Positions 27,448 through 38,343 are shown, counted from the stretch's first letter. The stretch is 64,000 nt of DNA from Shimia aestuarii (GCF_900114635.1 NZ_FOTQ01000005.1:124001-188000); one strand, 5' to 3'. The notes: generated by a model not told the origin, from the letters alone. Program-made: numbers and translations.

Positions 27448-28989
27448 ATGACCACCCCAGCCTCCCGCCGTTCCGGCGGACGCTCCGCCCGCCGCGCCGC
27501 CCGCGCCGCGCCGCTCGCCGCGAATGTGCGCCCCGTGCGCCCCGGCCTCGAAGGCGGCCAGTACCGCCCCCTGACCGATGCGCAGATGCAGCGCATTCAC
27601 GAAACCGCTCTGGATGCGCTGGAACAGATCGGCCTCGCCGATGCCCCGCAAAGCGGTATCGACATCATGACCGCCGCAGGCGCGGAACTGGGCGACGATG
27701 GCCGATTGCGCTTCCCCCGCGCGCTGGTTGAAGATACGCTCGCAAAAGCCTGTAAAGAAATCACTTTACCCGGGCGGAATCCGGAAAATGATCTCCATCT
27801 TTCCGGGCATCGCGTCCATTTCGGAACAGCTGGCGCCGCAGTCCACATGGTTGACGGACTGGGGCGCAATTATCGCGAAAGCACGGTACAGGACCTGCAC
27901 GATGCGGCGCGCATCTGCGATGTGCTCGACAATATCCATTTCGTTCAGCGCCCAATGGTGGCCCGCGACATCCCCGACAACCGCGAGATGGACCTCAACA
28001 CCATCTATGCCTGCTGTTCAGGCACCACGAAACACGTAGGCACTTCGTTCACCGATCCCAGCTATGTCGCCGACGCGTTCGAGATGCTGCACATGATTGC
28101 GGGCGGAGAAGACGCATGGCGCGCACGGCCCTTTGTCAGCAATTCCAACTGTTTCGTTGTGCCGCCGATGAAATTCGCAACTGAATCCTGCGAGGTGATG
28201 GAAGCCTGCATTCGCGGCGGCATGCCCGTGCTTCTGCTCTCGGCGGGCATGTCCGGCGCCACTGCCCCGTCAACCATCGCCGGGGCCATCATGCAAGCCA
28301 CCGCCGAATGCCTCGCGGGCCTCGTCTATGTCAACGCCATCACGCCCGGTCATCCGGCTATTTTTGGCACCTGGCCCTTTGGCCTCGACCTGCGGACCGG
28401 CGCCATGACAGTGGGGTCCGGCGAACAGGCGCTTCTGTCGGCAGGCTGTGCCCAGATGCACAAGTTCTATGGACTGCCCGGTGGCGCGGCAGGCGGTGCA
28501 TCGGATTCCAAGCTGCCCGACATGCAGGCCGGCTGGGAGCAGATGTGTTCCAACGTCATGGCCGGGCTCTCGGGCCTCAACATGGTCTATGAAGCGGCAG
28601 GCATGCATGCCTCGCTTCTGGGTTTCTGCCACGAGTCCCTGATCCTCAGCGACGATCTCATCGGACAGGCCCTGCGATGTGTGCGCGGCATCGAAGTGGA
28701 TGACGACACCCTTGCACTCGATCAGGTTCGCGCCGTCTGCATGGGCGGGCCCGGGCATTACCTCGGCACGGATGCCACTTTGGGGCGCATGCAAAAAGAT
28801 CATGTTTATCCATCTCTTGCGGACCGAACCTCACCCAAAGAATGGGCAGAGAAGGACAAACCCGACCTAATCGCCAAGGCCACGGCTCGCAAGGAACAGA
28901 TCCTGTCCGAAGCGTCGGCCGCGTGCTTCCCGGAAGATATTGATCGTGCCCTGCGCGACCGGTTCAACATTCACCTGCCCAGAAAATGA
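27448..28989 (+). CDS. MttB-family (non-pyrrolysine) corrinoid methyltransferase
   Basis: A 513-residue protein of the trimethylamine methyltransferase superfamily, with a TIM-barrel core. After an Arg/Ala-rich N-terminus it shows LTDAQMQRIHETALDALEQIG, HFGTAGAAVHMVDG, GATAPSTIAGAIMQATAECLAGLVYV and the family C-terminus ending HLPRK. The frame has no internal TAG, so it is a non-pyrrolysine member; characterised relatives demethylate glycine betaine or other quaternary amines and pass the methyl to a corrinoid protein. No corrinoid protein gene is adjacent, so partners must be elsewhere. Confidence 0.88.
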   Translation: MTTPASRRSGGRSARRAARAAPLAANVRPVRPGLEGGQYRPLTDAQMQRIHETALDALEQIGLADAPQSGIDIMTAAGAELGDDGRLRFPRALVEDTLAKACKEITLPGRNPENDLHLSGHRVHFGTAGAAVHMVDGLGRNYRESTVQDLHDAARICDVLDNIHFVQRPMVARDIPDNREMDLNTIYACCSGTTKHVGTSFTDPSYVADAFEMLHMIAGGEDAWRARPFVSNSNCFVVPPMKFATESCEVMEACIRGGMPVLLLSAGMSGATAPSTIAGAIMQATAECLAGLVYVNAITPGHPAIFGTWPFGLDLRTGAMTVGSGEQALLSAGCAQMHKFYGLPGGAAGGASDSKLPDMQAGWEQMCSNVMAGLSGLNMVYEAAGMHASLLGFCHESLILSDDLIGQALRCVRGIEVDDDTLALDQVRAVCMGGPGHYLGTDATLGRMQKDHVYPSLADRTSPKEWAEKDKPDLIAKATARKEQILSEASAACFPEDIDRALRDRFNIHLPRK

Positions 28990-28994
28990 TGTCA

Positions 28995-29022
28995 GGCCGG
29001 GCATGTCCTCGCATGCCCGGCC
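28995..29022. terminator. Strong hairpin after the MttB-family gene
   Basis: GGCCGGGCATG-TCCTCG-CATGCCCGGCC forms a perfect 11-bp stem with a six-base loop a few bases after the stop codon. There is no T-run, so it is a transcript-stabilising or weak terminator hairpin between convergent genes. Confidence 0.6.
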
Positions 29023-29074
29023 CAACTGGACCCCGATCTTGGGATAAGGGTGGGCGACCGGGGCGCCAATCGAA

Positions 29075-29320
29075 TTACCCGTCCGAGGACGGCAGCAGGC
29101 CCGCCTTCACCGCCGCTTCGTACTCCGCTTCGGACAAGGCGCCATCTGCGTCGGCATCAATCTCGGCGAACACCGACTCGGTGATCTCAGGATACATCGC
29201 CTTGACTTCTTCCATGCTCAACACGCCGTTACCGTCTGCATCCGCGCCCATAGCAACTGCCAGAACGGGAAGCGAAGCCCCGGCCAAAGTCATCAATACG
29301 GTCATCGCAATACGTTTCAT
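29075..29320 (-). CDS. Exported EF-hand protein
   Basis: An 81-residue protein. Start 29320 has CAGGAG at good distance and gives a signal peptide (MKRIAMTVLMTLAGASLPVL). The mature part holds two EF-hand loops, DADGNGVLSMEE and DADADGALSEAE, each with Asp/Asn/Glu at the expected calcium-binding positions. A periplasmic calcium-binding role is likely; partner unknown. It is divergent from an ECF sigma factor gene 277 bp away. Confidence 0.85.
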   Translation of the reverse strand: MKRIAMTVLMTLAGASLPVLAVAMGADADGNGVLSMEEVKAMYPEITESVFAEIDADADGALSEAEYEAAVKAGLLPSSDG

Positions 29321-29597
29321 TTCAGGTTCTCCTGTTTTCAATCATGTCTTGTTTTCGGATCGAAAACGCCGCTGTGGCGCCTTCACTAGGTAGGACACTG
29401 CAAACGCGGTTTGCGTTCCTCAACAGGTTGGGCCCGACGGCAACCGGCCAAAACCCGCCATTTTCAGCCAGACCTATGGGCAAGCGATTGCCCAAAAAGC
29501 CCCTCGTCCGGCCACCGGCGGAAAACCCCCATCTTTTCAATGGGTTCCAACGCGTCATGTTGCGCCGCAACAATATCAAGCTTCGGAGCACCACCCC
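29321..29597. other. Divergent intergenic region with palindromes
   Basis: This 277-bp stretch between the EF-hand and sigma-factor genes contains GCAAAC-GCG-GTTTGC (29399-29413) and TGGGCAA-GCGA-TTGCCCA (29477-29494). Either could be an operator. No gene was seen in it. Confidence 0.4.
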
Positions 29598-30068
29598 ATG
29601 GACAGCCGCCTATCCCCAAATATCCCGGCCCAGATCGCCCAACTCAGGCCCAAGCTCGAGCAGCGCGCGCGCCGCTTTGGTCCGGATTCAGAGGATCTCG
29701 TTCAGGAAACCATGCTGCGCCTGTGCGCGCACCTGTCCGAGGACCGCGACATCCGCGATCTCGAAGCCTACGCCATGACCACCCTGCGCAACCTCACCCG
29801 GTCCCGCTGGCGACGACAGGTCGAAACCGAAGAACTTGAGGATCACATGTCCATTACCGAAACCGATGCCAGTGATCTGCTTGCGATCAAGGAAACACTC
29901 GCCGCCATCGACGCCCTGTCCGAAAATCACGCATCTCTTCTGCGCCTCGTGCGGGATGGCATCGAAAGCCCGCAGGAGATCGCCATGCTGACCGGGTTGC
30001 CCCTTGGCACCGTGAACTCCCGTCTGGCCCGCGCCCGCGCACGGCTGCGCGATCTGACCGACGCATAA
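29598..30068 (+). CDS. ECF-type RNA polymerase sigma factor
   Basis: A 156-residue sigma-70 family protein with region 2 (RFGPDSEDLVQETMLRLCAHL, then AYAMTTLRNLTRSRWRR) and region 4 (ALSENHASLLRLVRDG, IAMLTGLPLGTVNSRLARAR). No anti-sigma gene follows it; a strong hairpin terminates transcription at once. It may be controlled by other means or by an unlinked anti-sigma. Its neighbour is an exported EF-hand protein on the opposite strand. Confidence 0.9.
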   Translation: MDSRLSPNIPAQIAQLRPKLEQRARRFGPDSEDLVQETMLRLCAHLSEDRDIRDLEAYAMTTLRNLTRSRWRRQVETEELEDHMSITETDASDLLAIKETLAAIDALSENHASLLRLVRDGIESPQEIAMLTGLPLGTVNSRLARARARLRDLTDA

Positions 30069-30072
30069 AAAA

Positions 30073-30097
30073 TGGGGGGCGTCCCGCCCCCCAGTTT
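30073..30097 (+). terminator. Hairpin terminator of the ECF sigma gene
   Basis: TGGGGGGCG-TCC-CGCCCCCCA forms a 9-bp stem directly after the stop codon, followed by a short GTTT. A further G/C hairpin (GGGGGC-CGGA-GCCCCC) lies about 100 bp downstream in otherwise gene-free sequence. Confidence 0.75.
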
Positions 30098-30241
30098 CGC
30101 CATTCAGGCTCACTCTATATACCGCTCGATGTTTTTTGCCTGCGGCCTGAATGTCGTCGAGGCGAGCGCACCCGCCCCGTGTCTCTGTGTTTCGTCGGGG
30201 GCCGGAGCCCCCTACCCAAGGTTCCCCCCCGGGATCTCTTT

Positions 30242-30640
30242 CTAAGAAGGCATAAGTGCGACTGCCAGAGTTAGCCATGCAACGAATTGCTGACCTGCAA
30301 GCCATCTCCCCAACCCACTTCGCTTTAGTCTGTCAACAGCATCCTGAGTGCCGCTGGCAGTCGCCAGTTCTTCTCTAGCATTCTTCAGAAGTTCCTTCGT
30401 TTCTTGATGACTCTCAAGTTTCGACACCAGTTTCTCAACTCGCGAAGTCAACGTTGTTTCCGAAACTTCCAGTTCGGAAATCGTGTCCAACTTGAACGCA
30501 GTTATTGCCTCAACTACACTGACGGAACGCATTGCCAGCCTGCCTACATCTTTTGCGTCCACACCAGTTTCGAAGCCGTCAATGTGCACATCCGAAAAGC
30601 TGGCACTGCCAACGTTTCTCATTTTTATCCCGCTACTCAT
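30242..30640 (-). CDS. Unknown low-GC protein: three beta-helix coils, coiled coil, C-terminal hydrophobic tail
   Basis: A 132-residue protein with no family I recognise. Residues 4-69 form three repeats of 22: GIKMRNVGSASFSDVHIDGF.., GVDAKDVGRLAMRSVSVVEA.. and AFKLDTISELEVSETTLTSR.., with hydrophobic residues in phase as in right-handed parallel beta-helices. A charged helical stretch (VEKLVSKLESHQETKELLKN) follows, then a hydrophobic C-terminus (QQFVAWLTLAVALM), possibly a membrane tail. GC is about 48%, well below its neighbours. Its AAGGAG ribosome site abuts the nrdJ stop 12 bp upstream, so it may be read from the nrdJ transcript. Confidence 0.65.
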   Translation of the reverse strand: MSSGIKMRNVGSASFSDVHIDGFETGVDAKDVGRLAMRSVSVVEAITAFKLDTISELEVSETTLTSRVEKLVSKLESHQETKELLKNAREELATASGTQDAVDRLKRSGLGRWLAGQQFVAWLTLAVALMPS

Positions 30641-30652
30641 TGTTGGACTCCT

Positions 30653-33600
30653 TCAGCTGCACCCGCTGGTTGCCCCGCAAGTGTTGCATTTCATGCAGGT
30701 GCCGTTGCGCACCAGCGTGTAGTTTCCGCAGTCACCACAGGGATCGCCCTCATAGCCCTGCATCTTGGCCTTTGTGCGCGCATCCATGCTGACCGAGCCG
30801 CTTGCCACGGCGGTCGTGGTTGTGCTCATCGCCGCCACCGTTCCCGTAGCCGTCGCCGTTTCGGGCACCAATGTCTGCAGGGTTGCCACCGGATCGGCCA
30901 CTCCGCCAAGAACCGCGCCACCGGCGCCGCCACCATTCAGCACCACCAGTTCCTGCGGCAGACGCTTGCGCAGATAACCCGTCGACGAGATCTGTTTGAG
31001 CACCTCCAGCGACCGCGACGCCGCGCTCTCGCTCAGCTCGCTGACATTTGAAACACCCTCTTCCTCACCACGGCCCAAGTCATCAAAGGTCGTGCCTTCG
31101 GGCTTGATATGGGCAAGGTCTGTCCGGTCGAGATAGCTCACGGCCAGTTCGCGGAAGATATAGTCAAGGATAGAGGTCGCATTCTTGATGCTGTCATTGC
31201 CCTGAACCATGCCTGCCGGTTCGAACTTGGTGAAGGTGAACGCATCCACGAACTCCTCCAGTGGCACGCCATACTGAAGACCAACCGACACCGCGATGGC
31301 AAAGTTGTTCATCATGGCGCGGAACCCGGCGCCCTCTTTATGCATGTCGATAAAGATTTCGCCCAGGCTGCCGTCCGAGTATTCCCCGGTCCGCAGATAG
31401 ACCTTGTGGCCGCCCACAATGGCTTTCTGGGTGTACCCCTTGCGGCGTTCGGGCATTTTCTCGCGGCCACGGGCCACTTCCTTAACCACGATTTTCTCGA
31501 TGATCTTCTCGGCCAGAACAGCGGCCTTCTCTGTCATCGAGCCGCTTTCCAGCACCTCTGCCGCCTCGTCGTCATCCTCGACCAGCGCCGCCGCCAGCGG
31601 CTGGCTCAGCTTCGAGCCATCGCGATAAAGCGCGTTCGCCTTGATGCCCAGCGACCACGAAAGCTCATAGGCCTTCTGGCAGTCTTCGATGGTGGCATCG
31701 TTGGGCATGTTGATCGTCTTGCTGATCGCACCTGAAATGAACGACTGGGCCGCGGCCATCATGGTGATATGGCTTTCAACACTCAGATAACGTTTGCCTT
31801 TTTTCCCGCAAGGGTTGGCACAGTCAAAGATGTGATAGTGCTCTTCCTTGAGGAACGGCGCGCCTTCTAGGGTCATCGTGCCGCAAACATGGTCGTTCGC
31901 CGCTTCGATATCCGCGCGGGAATAGCCCAGCGACGCCAATAGATCAAAGCTTGGATCGTTCAGCTTCTCGCTGGGGATGCCCAGCACATTGGTGCAGAAC
32001 TCTTCGCCCAGCGTCCACTGGTTGAACACGAAGCGAATATCAAAGGCCGAGCCCAGCGACGCTTCGATCTTGTCGATCTCGTTCTGGCCAAAGCCATGCC
32101 CGATCAGCGACGTGTGGTTGATCCCCGGCGCATTGCCGATGCTGCCATGACCCACCGCATAAGACACGATTTCCTCGATCTGGCTCGACGAATAGCCAAG
32201 GTTCTCAAGCGCCGCAGGCACCGAGCGGTTGATGATCTTGAAGTATCCGCCACCAGCCAGCTTCTTGAACTTGACCAGCGCAAAGTCCGGCTCGATCCCG
32301 GTGGTGTCACAATCCATGACCAGACCAATCGTGCCGGTCGGCGCGATCACCGAGGTCTGTGCGTTGCGATAGCCATGTTTCTCACCAAGGCTCAACGCCT
32401 CGTCCCACGCGGATTGCGCAAGCGCCACCAGCTTCTGATCCGGGCAGTTGCCATGATCCAGCGCCACCGGCTTGACTGCGAGGTCTTCGTAGCCTTCTGT
32501 TTTGCCATAGGCCGCGTTACGGTGGTTGCGGATCACCCGCAGCATATGACCGCTGTTACGGGCATAGCCATCAAACGCGCCCAGCTCGCTCGCCATCTCG
32601 GCACTTGTCGCATAGGCCACACCGGTCATGATCGCGGTCAGCGCCCCAGCCATCGCCCGGCCCTCGTCGCTGTCATAGCCATAGCCCATGTTCATCAGCA
32701 GCCCGCCAATATTGGCATAACCAAGACCCAGCGTGCGGAAGTCATAGCTGAGCTGCGCGATCTCTTTCGACGGGAACTGTGCCATCGTCACCGAGATCTC
32801 CAGAGTGACGGTCCACAGACGCGTTGCGTGGATGTAATCCTCGGCCTGGAACTCGCCGTCTTTCAGGAACGAAAGCAGGTTCATCGAAGCAAGGTTACAG
32901 GCCGTATCATCAAGGAACATGTATTCCGAACACGGGTTCGAGCCGCGGATCTCTCCATCTTCCGGGCAGGTGTGCCATGCGTTCACGGTGTCATGGTACT
33001 GGATGCCGGGGTCGGCACAGGCCCATGCCGCATGGCCCACGTCTTCCCAAAGTTTGCGCGCCTTGATGGTCTTGGCCACGGTACCGTCGGTGCGACGGAT
33101 CAGCTCCCAATCGGCATCCTCTTCGACGGCCTTTAGAAAGGCGTCGGTGACGCGGATCGAGTTGTTCGAGTTCTGGCCCGACACAGACGCATAGGCTTCA
33201 CTGTCCCAATCGGTGTCATAGGTCGGGAATTCGATGCTGGCATAACCCTGCTTGGCGTAATCTAGCACCCGCTTGACATAAGTCTCGGGGATCATGGATT
33301 TTTTCGCGTCGCGAATGGCCGCCTTCAGCCCTTCGTTCACCTTTGGATCATAGGCATCCGCCTCGGCGCCGTCCCATGCCTTGATCGCTGCGAAAATGCC
33401 GTTGAGCTTCTGCTCGTGCATCTTCGAACCGGCCACGATGCTCGCAACCTTCTGCTCTTCCTTGACCTTCCAGTTGATATATTCCTCGATATCGGGGTGG
33501 TCCGCATCAACGATCACCATCTTGGCCGCGCGACGCGTGGTGCCGCCCGACTTGATCGCGCCTGCCGCCCGATCACCGATCTTGAGGAATCCCATCAGGC

Positions 33601-34336
33601 CCGACGACTTGCCACCGCCCGAAAGCGATTCCCCGTCCGCCCGCAGCGACGAGAAGTTGGTGCCGGTACCAGATCCATATTTAAACAGACGCGCCTCGCG
33701 GACCCACAGGTCCATGATGCCGCCATCACCCACCAGATCGTCGGCAACCGACTGGATAAAGCAGGCATGGGGCTGCGGATGCTCATAGGCCGATTTCGAC
33801 TTGGTCAGCTTGCCGGTCTTGTAATCCACATAATAGTGACCCTGCCCCGGTCCATCGATGCCATAGGCCCAATGCAGGCCGGTGTTGAACCACTGCGGGC
33901 TGTTCGGCGCCGCCCGCTGTGTCGCGAGCATATAACGCATCTCATCAAAATAGGCGCGCGCATCCTCTTCCGTCGAGAAATAACCGCCTTTCCATCCCCA
34001 GTAGGTCCAAGCACCGGCCAGACGGTCGAAAACCTGCTTCGCGCTGGTTTCGCCGCCTATCTCGGTGTTGTCATTTGCGGGTACCGAGCGCCACAGGAAC
34101 TCTGGAACACCCTTTTCGCGCACCTTCTTCATGGAAGCTGGAACGCCAGCCTTGCGGAAATATTTCTGCGCAATCACGTCGCTGGCCACCTGGCTCCAGC
34201 TTGCCGGAACTTCAACCTCATCCAGACGGAACACGATCGTACCATCGGGATTCCGAATCTCGGATTCCGTCGTCACGAAATCCAGCTCCGCGTATGCGTC
34301 CTGCCCTGCCTTGGTAAATCTTCTTTCGATTTTCAT
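30653..34336 (-). CDS. nrdJ: Adenosylcobalamin-dependent (class II) ribonucleotide reductase
   Basis: A 1227-residue enzyme reducing ribonucleotides to deoxyribonucleotides without oxygen dependence, using vitamin B12. Visible are [27 protein letters not shown], a redox-active Cys region ([13 protein letters not shown]), the active-site finger [13 protein letters not shown] and the C-terminal zinc ribbon [24 protein letters not shown] chose ATG 34336 ([11 protein letters not shown]), which has GAGG upstream and fits the family; an in-frame 47-codon extension is less likely. A 16-bp NrdR-like palindrome lies about 190 bp upstream. I saw no B12 riboswitch. Confidence 0.95.
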   Translation of the reverse strand: MKIERRFTKAGQDAYAELDFVTTESEIRNPDGTIVFRLDEVEVPASWSQVASDVIAQKYFRKAGVPASMKKVREKGVPEFLWRSVPANDNTEIGGETSAKQVFDRLAGAWTYWGWKGGYFSTEEDARAYFDEMRYMLATQRAAPNSPQWFNTGLHWAYGIDGPGQGHYYVDYKTGKLTKSKSAYEHPQPHACFIQSVADDLVGDGGIMDLWVREARLFKYGSGTGTNFSSLRADGESLSGGGKSSGLMGFLKIGDRAAGAIKSGGTTRRAAKMVIVDADHPDIEEYINWKVKEEQKVASIVAGSKMHEQKLNGIFAAIKAWDGAEADAYDPKVNEGLKAAIRDAKKSMIPETYVKRVLDYAKQGYASIEFPTYDTDWDSEAYASVSGQNSNNSIRVTDAFLKAVEEDADWELIRRTDGTVAKTIKARKLWEDVGHAAWACADPGIQYHDTVNAWHTCPEDGEIRGSNPCSEYMFLDDTACNLASMNLLSFLKDGEFQAEDYIHATRLWTVTLEISVTMAQFPSKEIAQLSYDFRTLGLGYANIGGLLMNMGYGYDSDEGRAMAGALTAIMTGVAYATSAEMASELGAFDGYARNSGHMLRVIRNHRNAAYGKTEGYEDLAVKPVALDHGNCPDQKLVALAQSAWDEALSLGEKHGYRNAQTSVIAPTGTIGLVMDCDTTGIEPDFALVKFKKLAGGGYFKIINRSVPAALENLGYSSSQIEEIVSYAVGHGSIGNAPGINHTSLIGHGFGQNEIDKIEASLGSAFDIRFVFNQWTLGEEFCTNVLGIPSEKLNDPSFDLLASLGYSRADIEAANDHVCGTMTLEGAPFLKEEHYHIFDCANPCGKKGKRYLSVESHITMMAAAQSFISGAISKTINMPNDATIEDCQKAYELSWSLGIKANALYRDGSKLSQPLAAALVEDDDEAAEVLESGSMTEKAAVLAEKIIEKIVVKEVARGREKMPERRKGYTQKAIVGGHKVYLRTGEYSDGSLGEIFIDMHKEGAGFRAMMNNFAIAVSVGLQYGVPLEEFVDAFTFTKFEPAGMVQGNDSIKNATSILDYIFRELAVSYLDRTDLAHIKPEGTTFDDLGRGEEEGVSNVSELSESAASRSLEVLKQISSTGYLRKRLPQELVVLNGGGAGGAVLGGVADPVATLQTLVPETATATGTVAAMSTTTTAVASGSVSMDARTKAKMQGYEGDPCGDCGNYTLVRNGTCMKCNTCGATSGCS

Positions 34337-34903
34337 CGCTGCCTCACGTCCCAGCTTAGTGTCCCCATCCACGCGTCTTGCGCGCGCCATTGATGCGGTC
34401 CCCAAGCGGGTCGAATAAGCGACAAGTATCCCCGAGCGCCCCATCACGAGATGTGTCGCTTTCTTTGTCCCGGCCAAGCGGAATGTAAGTGCTGTCTGTC
34501 CCTATCCGGCCCCACCCCACTATATCTAGTGGCTCTCCGGAACCGCCCCCACAACCTGACGTATTCACCCCTAATGGGTCAACGGATTTATTTACCGATT
34601 TTTGAGATTTTGGCTGTTGACCTGTTCGGCCTTTCTTGACCCATCGGGTCCGGTTTCCGATTCCAAAGGTTAACATCCACAGCCCCGGGTTCAGGCAGTA
34701 TTTCAACCACCCCGGAGAAGCTGTTGGAACCTAACCAAAAATCCGGATGAGGCCTGACCCGGCCGTAGATATCCACAACATCTGGGGATAACTGCGCGTG
34801 TCACACAACATATATGTCACAGAGATGTTTTCGTCACAATCACTGCCTACGAAGCGGGCGATTCGCGCGCCGCGTCGGATGTTTTTTCATGATGTGAATG
34901 AAC
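34337..34903. other. Long nrdJ upstream region, no further gene seen
   Basis: This 567-bp region holds the NrdR-like palindrome (34517-34532) and two DnaA-box-like 9-mers one mismatch from consensus, ATATCCACA (34769-34777) and, inverted, TTATCCCCA (34783-34791). No convincing gene is present. I looked for a cobalamin riboswitch B12 box and did not see one. Confidence 0.5.
34517..34532. promoter_or_regulatory. NrdR-like palindrome upstream of nrdJ
   Basis: CCACTATATCTAGTGG is a 16-bp near-perfect palindrome with the CACTATAT core expected of NrdR boxes, about 190 bp before the nrdJ start. NrdR represses ribonucleotide reductase genes when dATP is high. Only one box is seen. A near-identical copy precedes the HNH gene at 16299. 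Confidence 0.62.
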
Positions 34904-34980
34904 TGGTCGGGACGGCAAGATTCGAACTTGCGACCCCCTGTACCCAAAACAGGTGCGCTACCAGACTGCGCTACGCCCCG
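34904..34980 (-). tRNA. tRNA-Pro (anticodon UGG)
   Basis: The minus strand folds as a standard 77-base tRNA: acceptor CGGGGCG with CGTCCCG, D-loop AGCGCAGTCTGGTAGCGC, anticodon arm CCTGT-TTTGGGT-ACAGG (UGG in the loop), T-arm GTTCGAATC and encoded CCA. Confidence 0.95.
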
Positions 34981-35103
34981 GACCGTGGCGCTGTTTAGCC
35001 AAGCCGCGCCGGATTGAAAAGCCTAAAAAGCGCTCCGCGGAAAACAGCGCGAGGTTTCAGCCTGCCCCACCTTCCCCATGCCTCGGATCAAAGGAGGCAC
35101 GCC

Positions 35104-35583
35104 TCAACAAGGCCATTTCGCGATGCTCTGGATCATGGCCGGGTGGCGCATTTCACTCCCTACCGAAATCCCCAGCGCTTTTGCCAGCCCACCGTTGATC
35201 TCCAACACGTATCGCACCGCCCTGCCCCCCGGAATCGGGGTTTCGTCCAGTGGAACGGCATCGTGGTGAATATGGCTGATGACCCCGAACTGGTCGACGA
35301 ACAGCATATCAAGCGGGATCAGCGTGTTCCGCATCCAGAACGACACCGGTCCGGTTTCTTCGTAGACGAAAAGCATCCCGGCGCTTCGCGGCAGCCTTTC
35401 ACGGTACATCAGACCGATCGCCCGCGCCCGTTCGGTATCGGCAACCTCGACATTGAAGCGCGCCTGCCCCCAGTCACCGCGAATCTCCAGAGATGTCGGC
35501 GTGCAGGCACCCTCGGCCAAAACTGGCGAGACTGACCACAGGGTCAGCATCGCCACCAGCCCAACCAAGGTACGCCGCAGCAT
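35104..35583 (-). CDS. DUF192 exported protein
   Basis: A 159-residue protein with a signal peptide (MLRRTLVGLVAMLTLWSVSP ending LA-EG) and the DUF192 domain: FNVEVADTERARAIGLMYRE, GMLFVYEETGPVSFWMRNTL and IPLDMLFVD. The domain has a small beta-barrel fold; its function is not known. The start overlaps the stop of the upstream double cold-shock gene (TGATG), so the two are translated together. Confidence 0.88.
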   Translation of the reverse strand: MLRRTLVGLVAMLTLWSVSPVLAEGACTPTSLEIRGDWGQARFNVEVADTERARAIGLMYRERLPRSAGMLFVYEETGPVSFWMRNTLIPLDMLFVDQFGVISHIHHDAVPLDETPIPGGRAVRYVLEINGGLAKALGISVGSEMRHPAMIQSIAKWPC

Positions 35584-36134
35584 CAATCGTCCAGCGAAAC
35601 CGCGTTTTCCCACGCAAGCACTTCTGTCGCCATACGGCCACGCTTGCCGTCGATCACCCGCAATGCCAGTGCCTCGCCCGGTTGCAGATCGGCCAATCCC
35701 GAACGCCGCAATACTTCGATGTGAAGGAAAATGTCCTCGGATCTGCCGAATACATTGGCAAAGCCAAAGCCCTTGCCTTTGTCGAACCACTTCACCCGCG
35801 CCGGTTCGAGCGGCGCGGCGCGAATGGACTCTTCGTCCATTTCCTGAAAATCCGTCAGCGGAACGGTGGTCTGGTGCATTGGCGGATCGATGCGGAACAC
35901 TTCCACCGCCTGCACACCCCGCTCGGTCTCCTGCACCGAGATTTCGATCCGCGCGGAATCCGCGACCGAGCTTTGCCCGTAATTCCGCAACACGTTCGCG
36001 TGCAGCAGAATATCCGGGCCTCCTGTTTCGGCCACGACGAATCCAAATCCCTTTACCGGATCGAACCACTTAACCTCACCAACGATTCTCGTGGCGCCTT
36101 TTTCTGCTTGCGCCAAAGTCTCAACCTTAGTCAT
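35583..36134 (-). CDS. Double cold-shock-domain protein
   Basis: A 183-residue protein with two cold-shock domains. The first (residues about 17-80) begins GEVKWFDPVKGFGFV; the second (about 113-175) begins ARVKWFDKGKGFGFANV and has the RNP2-like DIFLHIEVLRRSG. Each keeps the KWF and KGFGF aromatic RNA-binding motifs, though the first RNP2 is divergent (DILLHANVLRNYG). It probably binds RNA or single-stranded DNA. Coupled to the DUF192 gene, an arrangement common in Rhodobacteraceae. Confidence 0.9.
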   Translation of the reverse strand: MTKVETLAQAEKGATRIVGEVKWFDPVKGFGFVVAETGGPDILLHANVLRNYGQSSVADSARIEISVQETERGVQAVEVFRIDPPMHQTTVPLTDFQEMDEESIRAAPLEPARVKWFDKGKGFGFANVFGRSEDIFLHIEVLRRSGLADLQPGEALALRVIDGKRGRMATEVLAWENAVSLDD

Positions 36135-36236
36135 TTATCATCCCCATGATGGGGCGGACTCTGGGGCATTCACCTGCCCGCTGCAAGGTCAAAACGCACC
36201 TTGTTTCAAGGCTTTGCAATTCACGTCACGTGAATG

Positions 36237-36842
36237 TCAGGGGTTCAGCCGGTGAATTTCCCACGCATTTTCAGAGGTTTCGCGGCGCCAGCGGAACCGG
36301 TCATGCAGACGAAACGCACCGTCCGCCCAGAACTCGATTTCCAGCGGTGTGATCCGAAAGCCACCCCAAAACGGCGGACGTTTTGGATTGGGGCCGTGCC
36401 TGGCTGTTACTTTCGCCACTTCCGCCATCAGTTCTGTGCGCGATCCCAGCGGCTGCGACTGGTTCGAGGCCCAGGCCCCGAGTCGGCTCTTGAGCGAACG
36501 CGAGGCATAATACGAATCCGCCTGCGGCCCGTCCTCCCGCGTGACCACACCGCGCACCCGGATCTGGCGGCGCAGCGATTTCCAGTGCATCACGAAGGCC
36601 GCCTTGCCCGCCGCCTCGATTTCCTGCGCCTTTGCGCTGCCGTAATTGGTGTAAAAGACAAAGGCCGCGTCCTCGATATCCTTCAAGAGCACCATGCGCG
36701 CATTGGGCAGACCATCCTTGTCGACCGTGGACAACGCAATGGCGTTCGGATCGTTAACCTCGCTCTTTTCTGCCTCGTCCAGCCAGGCGCGTGCGATGAC
36801 AAAAGGGTCGTCCCCTGCAAAAATCCCGGTTCTGTCGCTCAT
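36237..36842 (-). CDS. pdxH: Pyridoxamine 5'-phosphate oxidase
   Basis: A 201-residue FMN flavoprotein that makes pyridoxal 5'-phosphate. It shows [48 protein letters not shown] and the C-terminal signature [16 protein letters not shown]. The ATG at 36842 has GGAG seven bases upstream; the longer frame from 36878 is possible. It is divergent from fabI. Confidence 0.94.
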   Translation of the reverse strand: MSDRTGIFAGDDPFVIARAWLDEAEKSEVNDPNAIALSTVDKDGLPNARMVLLKDIEDAAFVFYTNYGSAKAQEIEAAGKAAFVMHWKSLRRQIRVRGVVTREDGPQADSYYASRSLKSRLGAWASNQSQPLGSRTELMAEVAKVTARHGPNPKRPPFWGGFRITPLEIEFWADGAFRLHDRFRWRRETSENAWEIHRLNP

Positions 36843-36958
36843 GTCTTTCTCCAACGCCTGAGGTGTTTTGCGCGCCATTCATGCCCGCTCCTGCCCTTGA
36901 TGCAACAGTTTCTATCGCCTAAAGGGGTCCAACAAGGAATTGGGACGGAGTGGACGGG

Positions 36959-37777
<819 letters not shown>

Positions 37778-37778
37778 G

Positions 37779-38282
37779 ATGAGTGAACGTCTGCCCCATG
37801 AAAAAGGCTTCCACATCAGCTGGGACCAGATTCACCGCGACAGCCGCGCCTTGGCTTGGCGTCTGGACGGGCAAGGCCCGGATGACGGCGCATGGAAGGC
37901 CGTGGTCGCCATCACCCGCGGCGGCATGGCGCCTGCGATGATCGTCAGCCGCGAACTGGACATCCGCACTGTCGACACGGTCAGCGTGAAATCCTATCAC
38001 CACCAGAGCCAGGGCGAAGCCATCGTTCTTAAAGCCCCGGACAAGGACATGATGGGCGACGGCACTGGCATCCTGATCATCGACGATCTGGTGGATTCGG
38101 GCAAAACTCTCGAGCTGGTGCGCAAGCTTTATCCCAAAGCGCATTTTGCCACCGTCTATGCCAAACCCAAGGGCCGCCCCATGGTGGATACCTTCATCAC
38201 CGAGGTTTCGCAGGACACGTGGATTTTCTTCCCGTGGGACATGGCGCTGCAATATGTCGAACCCTATCGCGGCACCGACTGA
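37779..38282 (+). CDS. gpt: Xanthine phosphoribosyltransferase
   Basis: A 167-residue purine salvage enzyme transferring phosphoribose to xanthine or guanine. It has [19 protein letters not shown] and the PRPP-binding motif [18 protein letters not shown], with the C-terminal WIFFPWD typical of Gpt. It starts one base after the fabI stop. An inverted fragment of the intergenic repeat lies downstream. Confidence 0.92.
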   Translation: MSERLPHEKGFHISWDQIHRDSRALAWRLDGQGPDDGAWKAVVAITRGGMAPAMIVSRELDIRTVDTVSVKSYHHQSQGEAIVLKAPDKDMMGDGTGILIIDDLVDSGKTLELVRKLYPKAHFATVYAKPKGRPMVDTFITEVSQDTWIFFPWDMALQYVEPYRGTD

Positions 38283-38320
38283 GGGCTGCGCGTGTCGCAC
38301 GGGCAGGACACCTGCGGCGC

Positions 38321-38343
38321 GAGTATTTTTGGCAAAATGAAGA
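38321..38343 (-). repeat. Intergenic repeat head, minus-strand copy
   Basis: On the minus strand this carries TTTTGCCAAAAATACTC with its CTTCA prefix, identical over 23 bases to the copy at 59393-59415. The double hairpin of the full-length copies is not attached here. Confidence 0.7.

Noticed and set aside
27448-28989. Pyrrolysine-containing MttB
   Set aside because: The frame has no internal TAG codon, so it is a non-pyrrolysine family member.
34337-34903. Cobalamin riboswitch upstream of nrdJ
   Set aside because: I searched both strands by eye for a B12 box and the core helices and found none.
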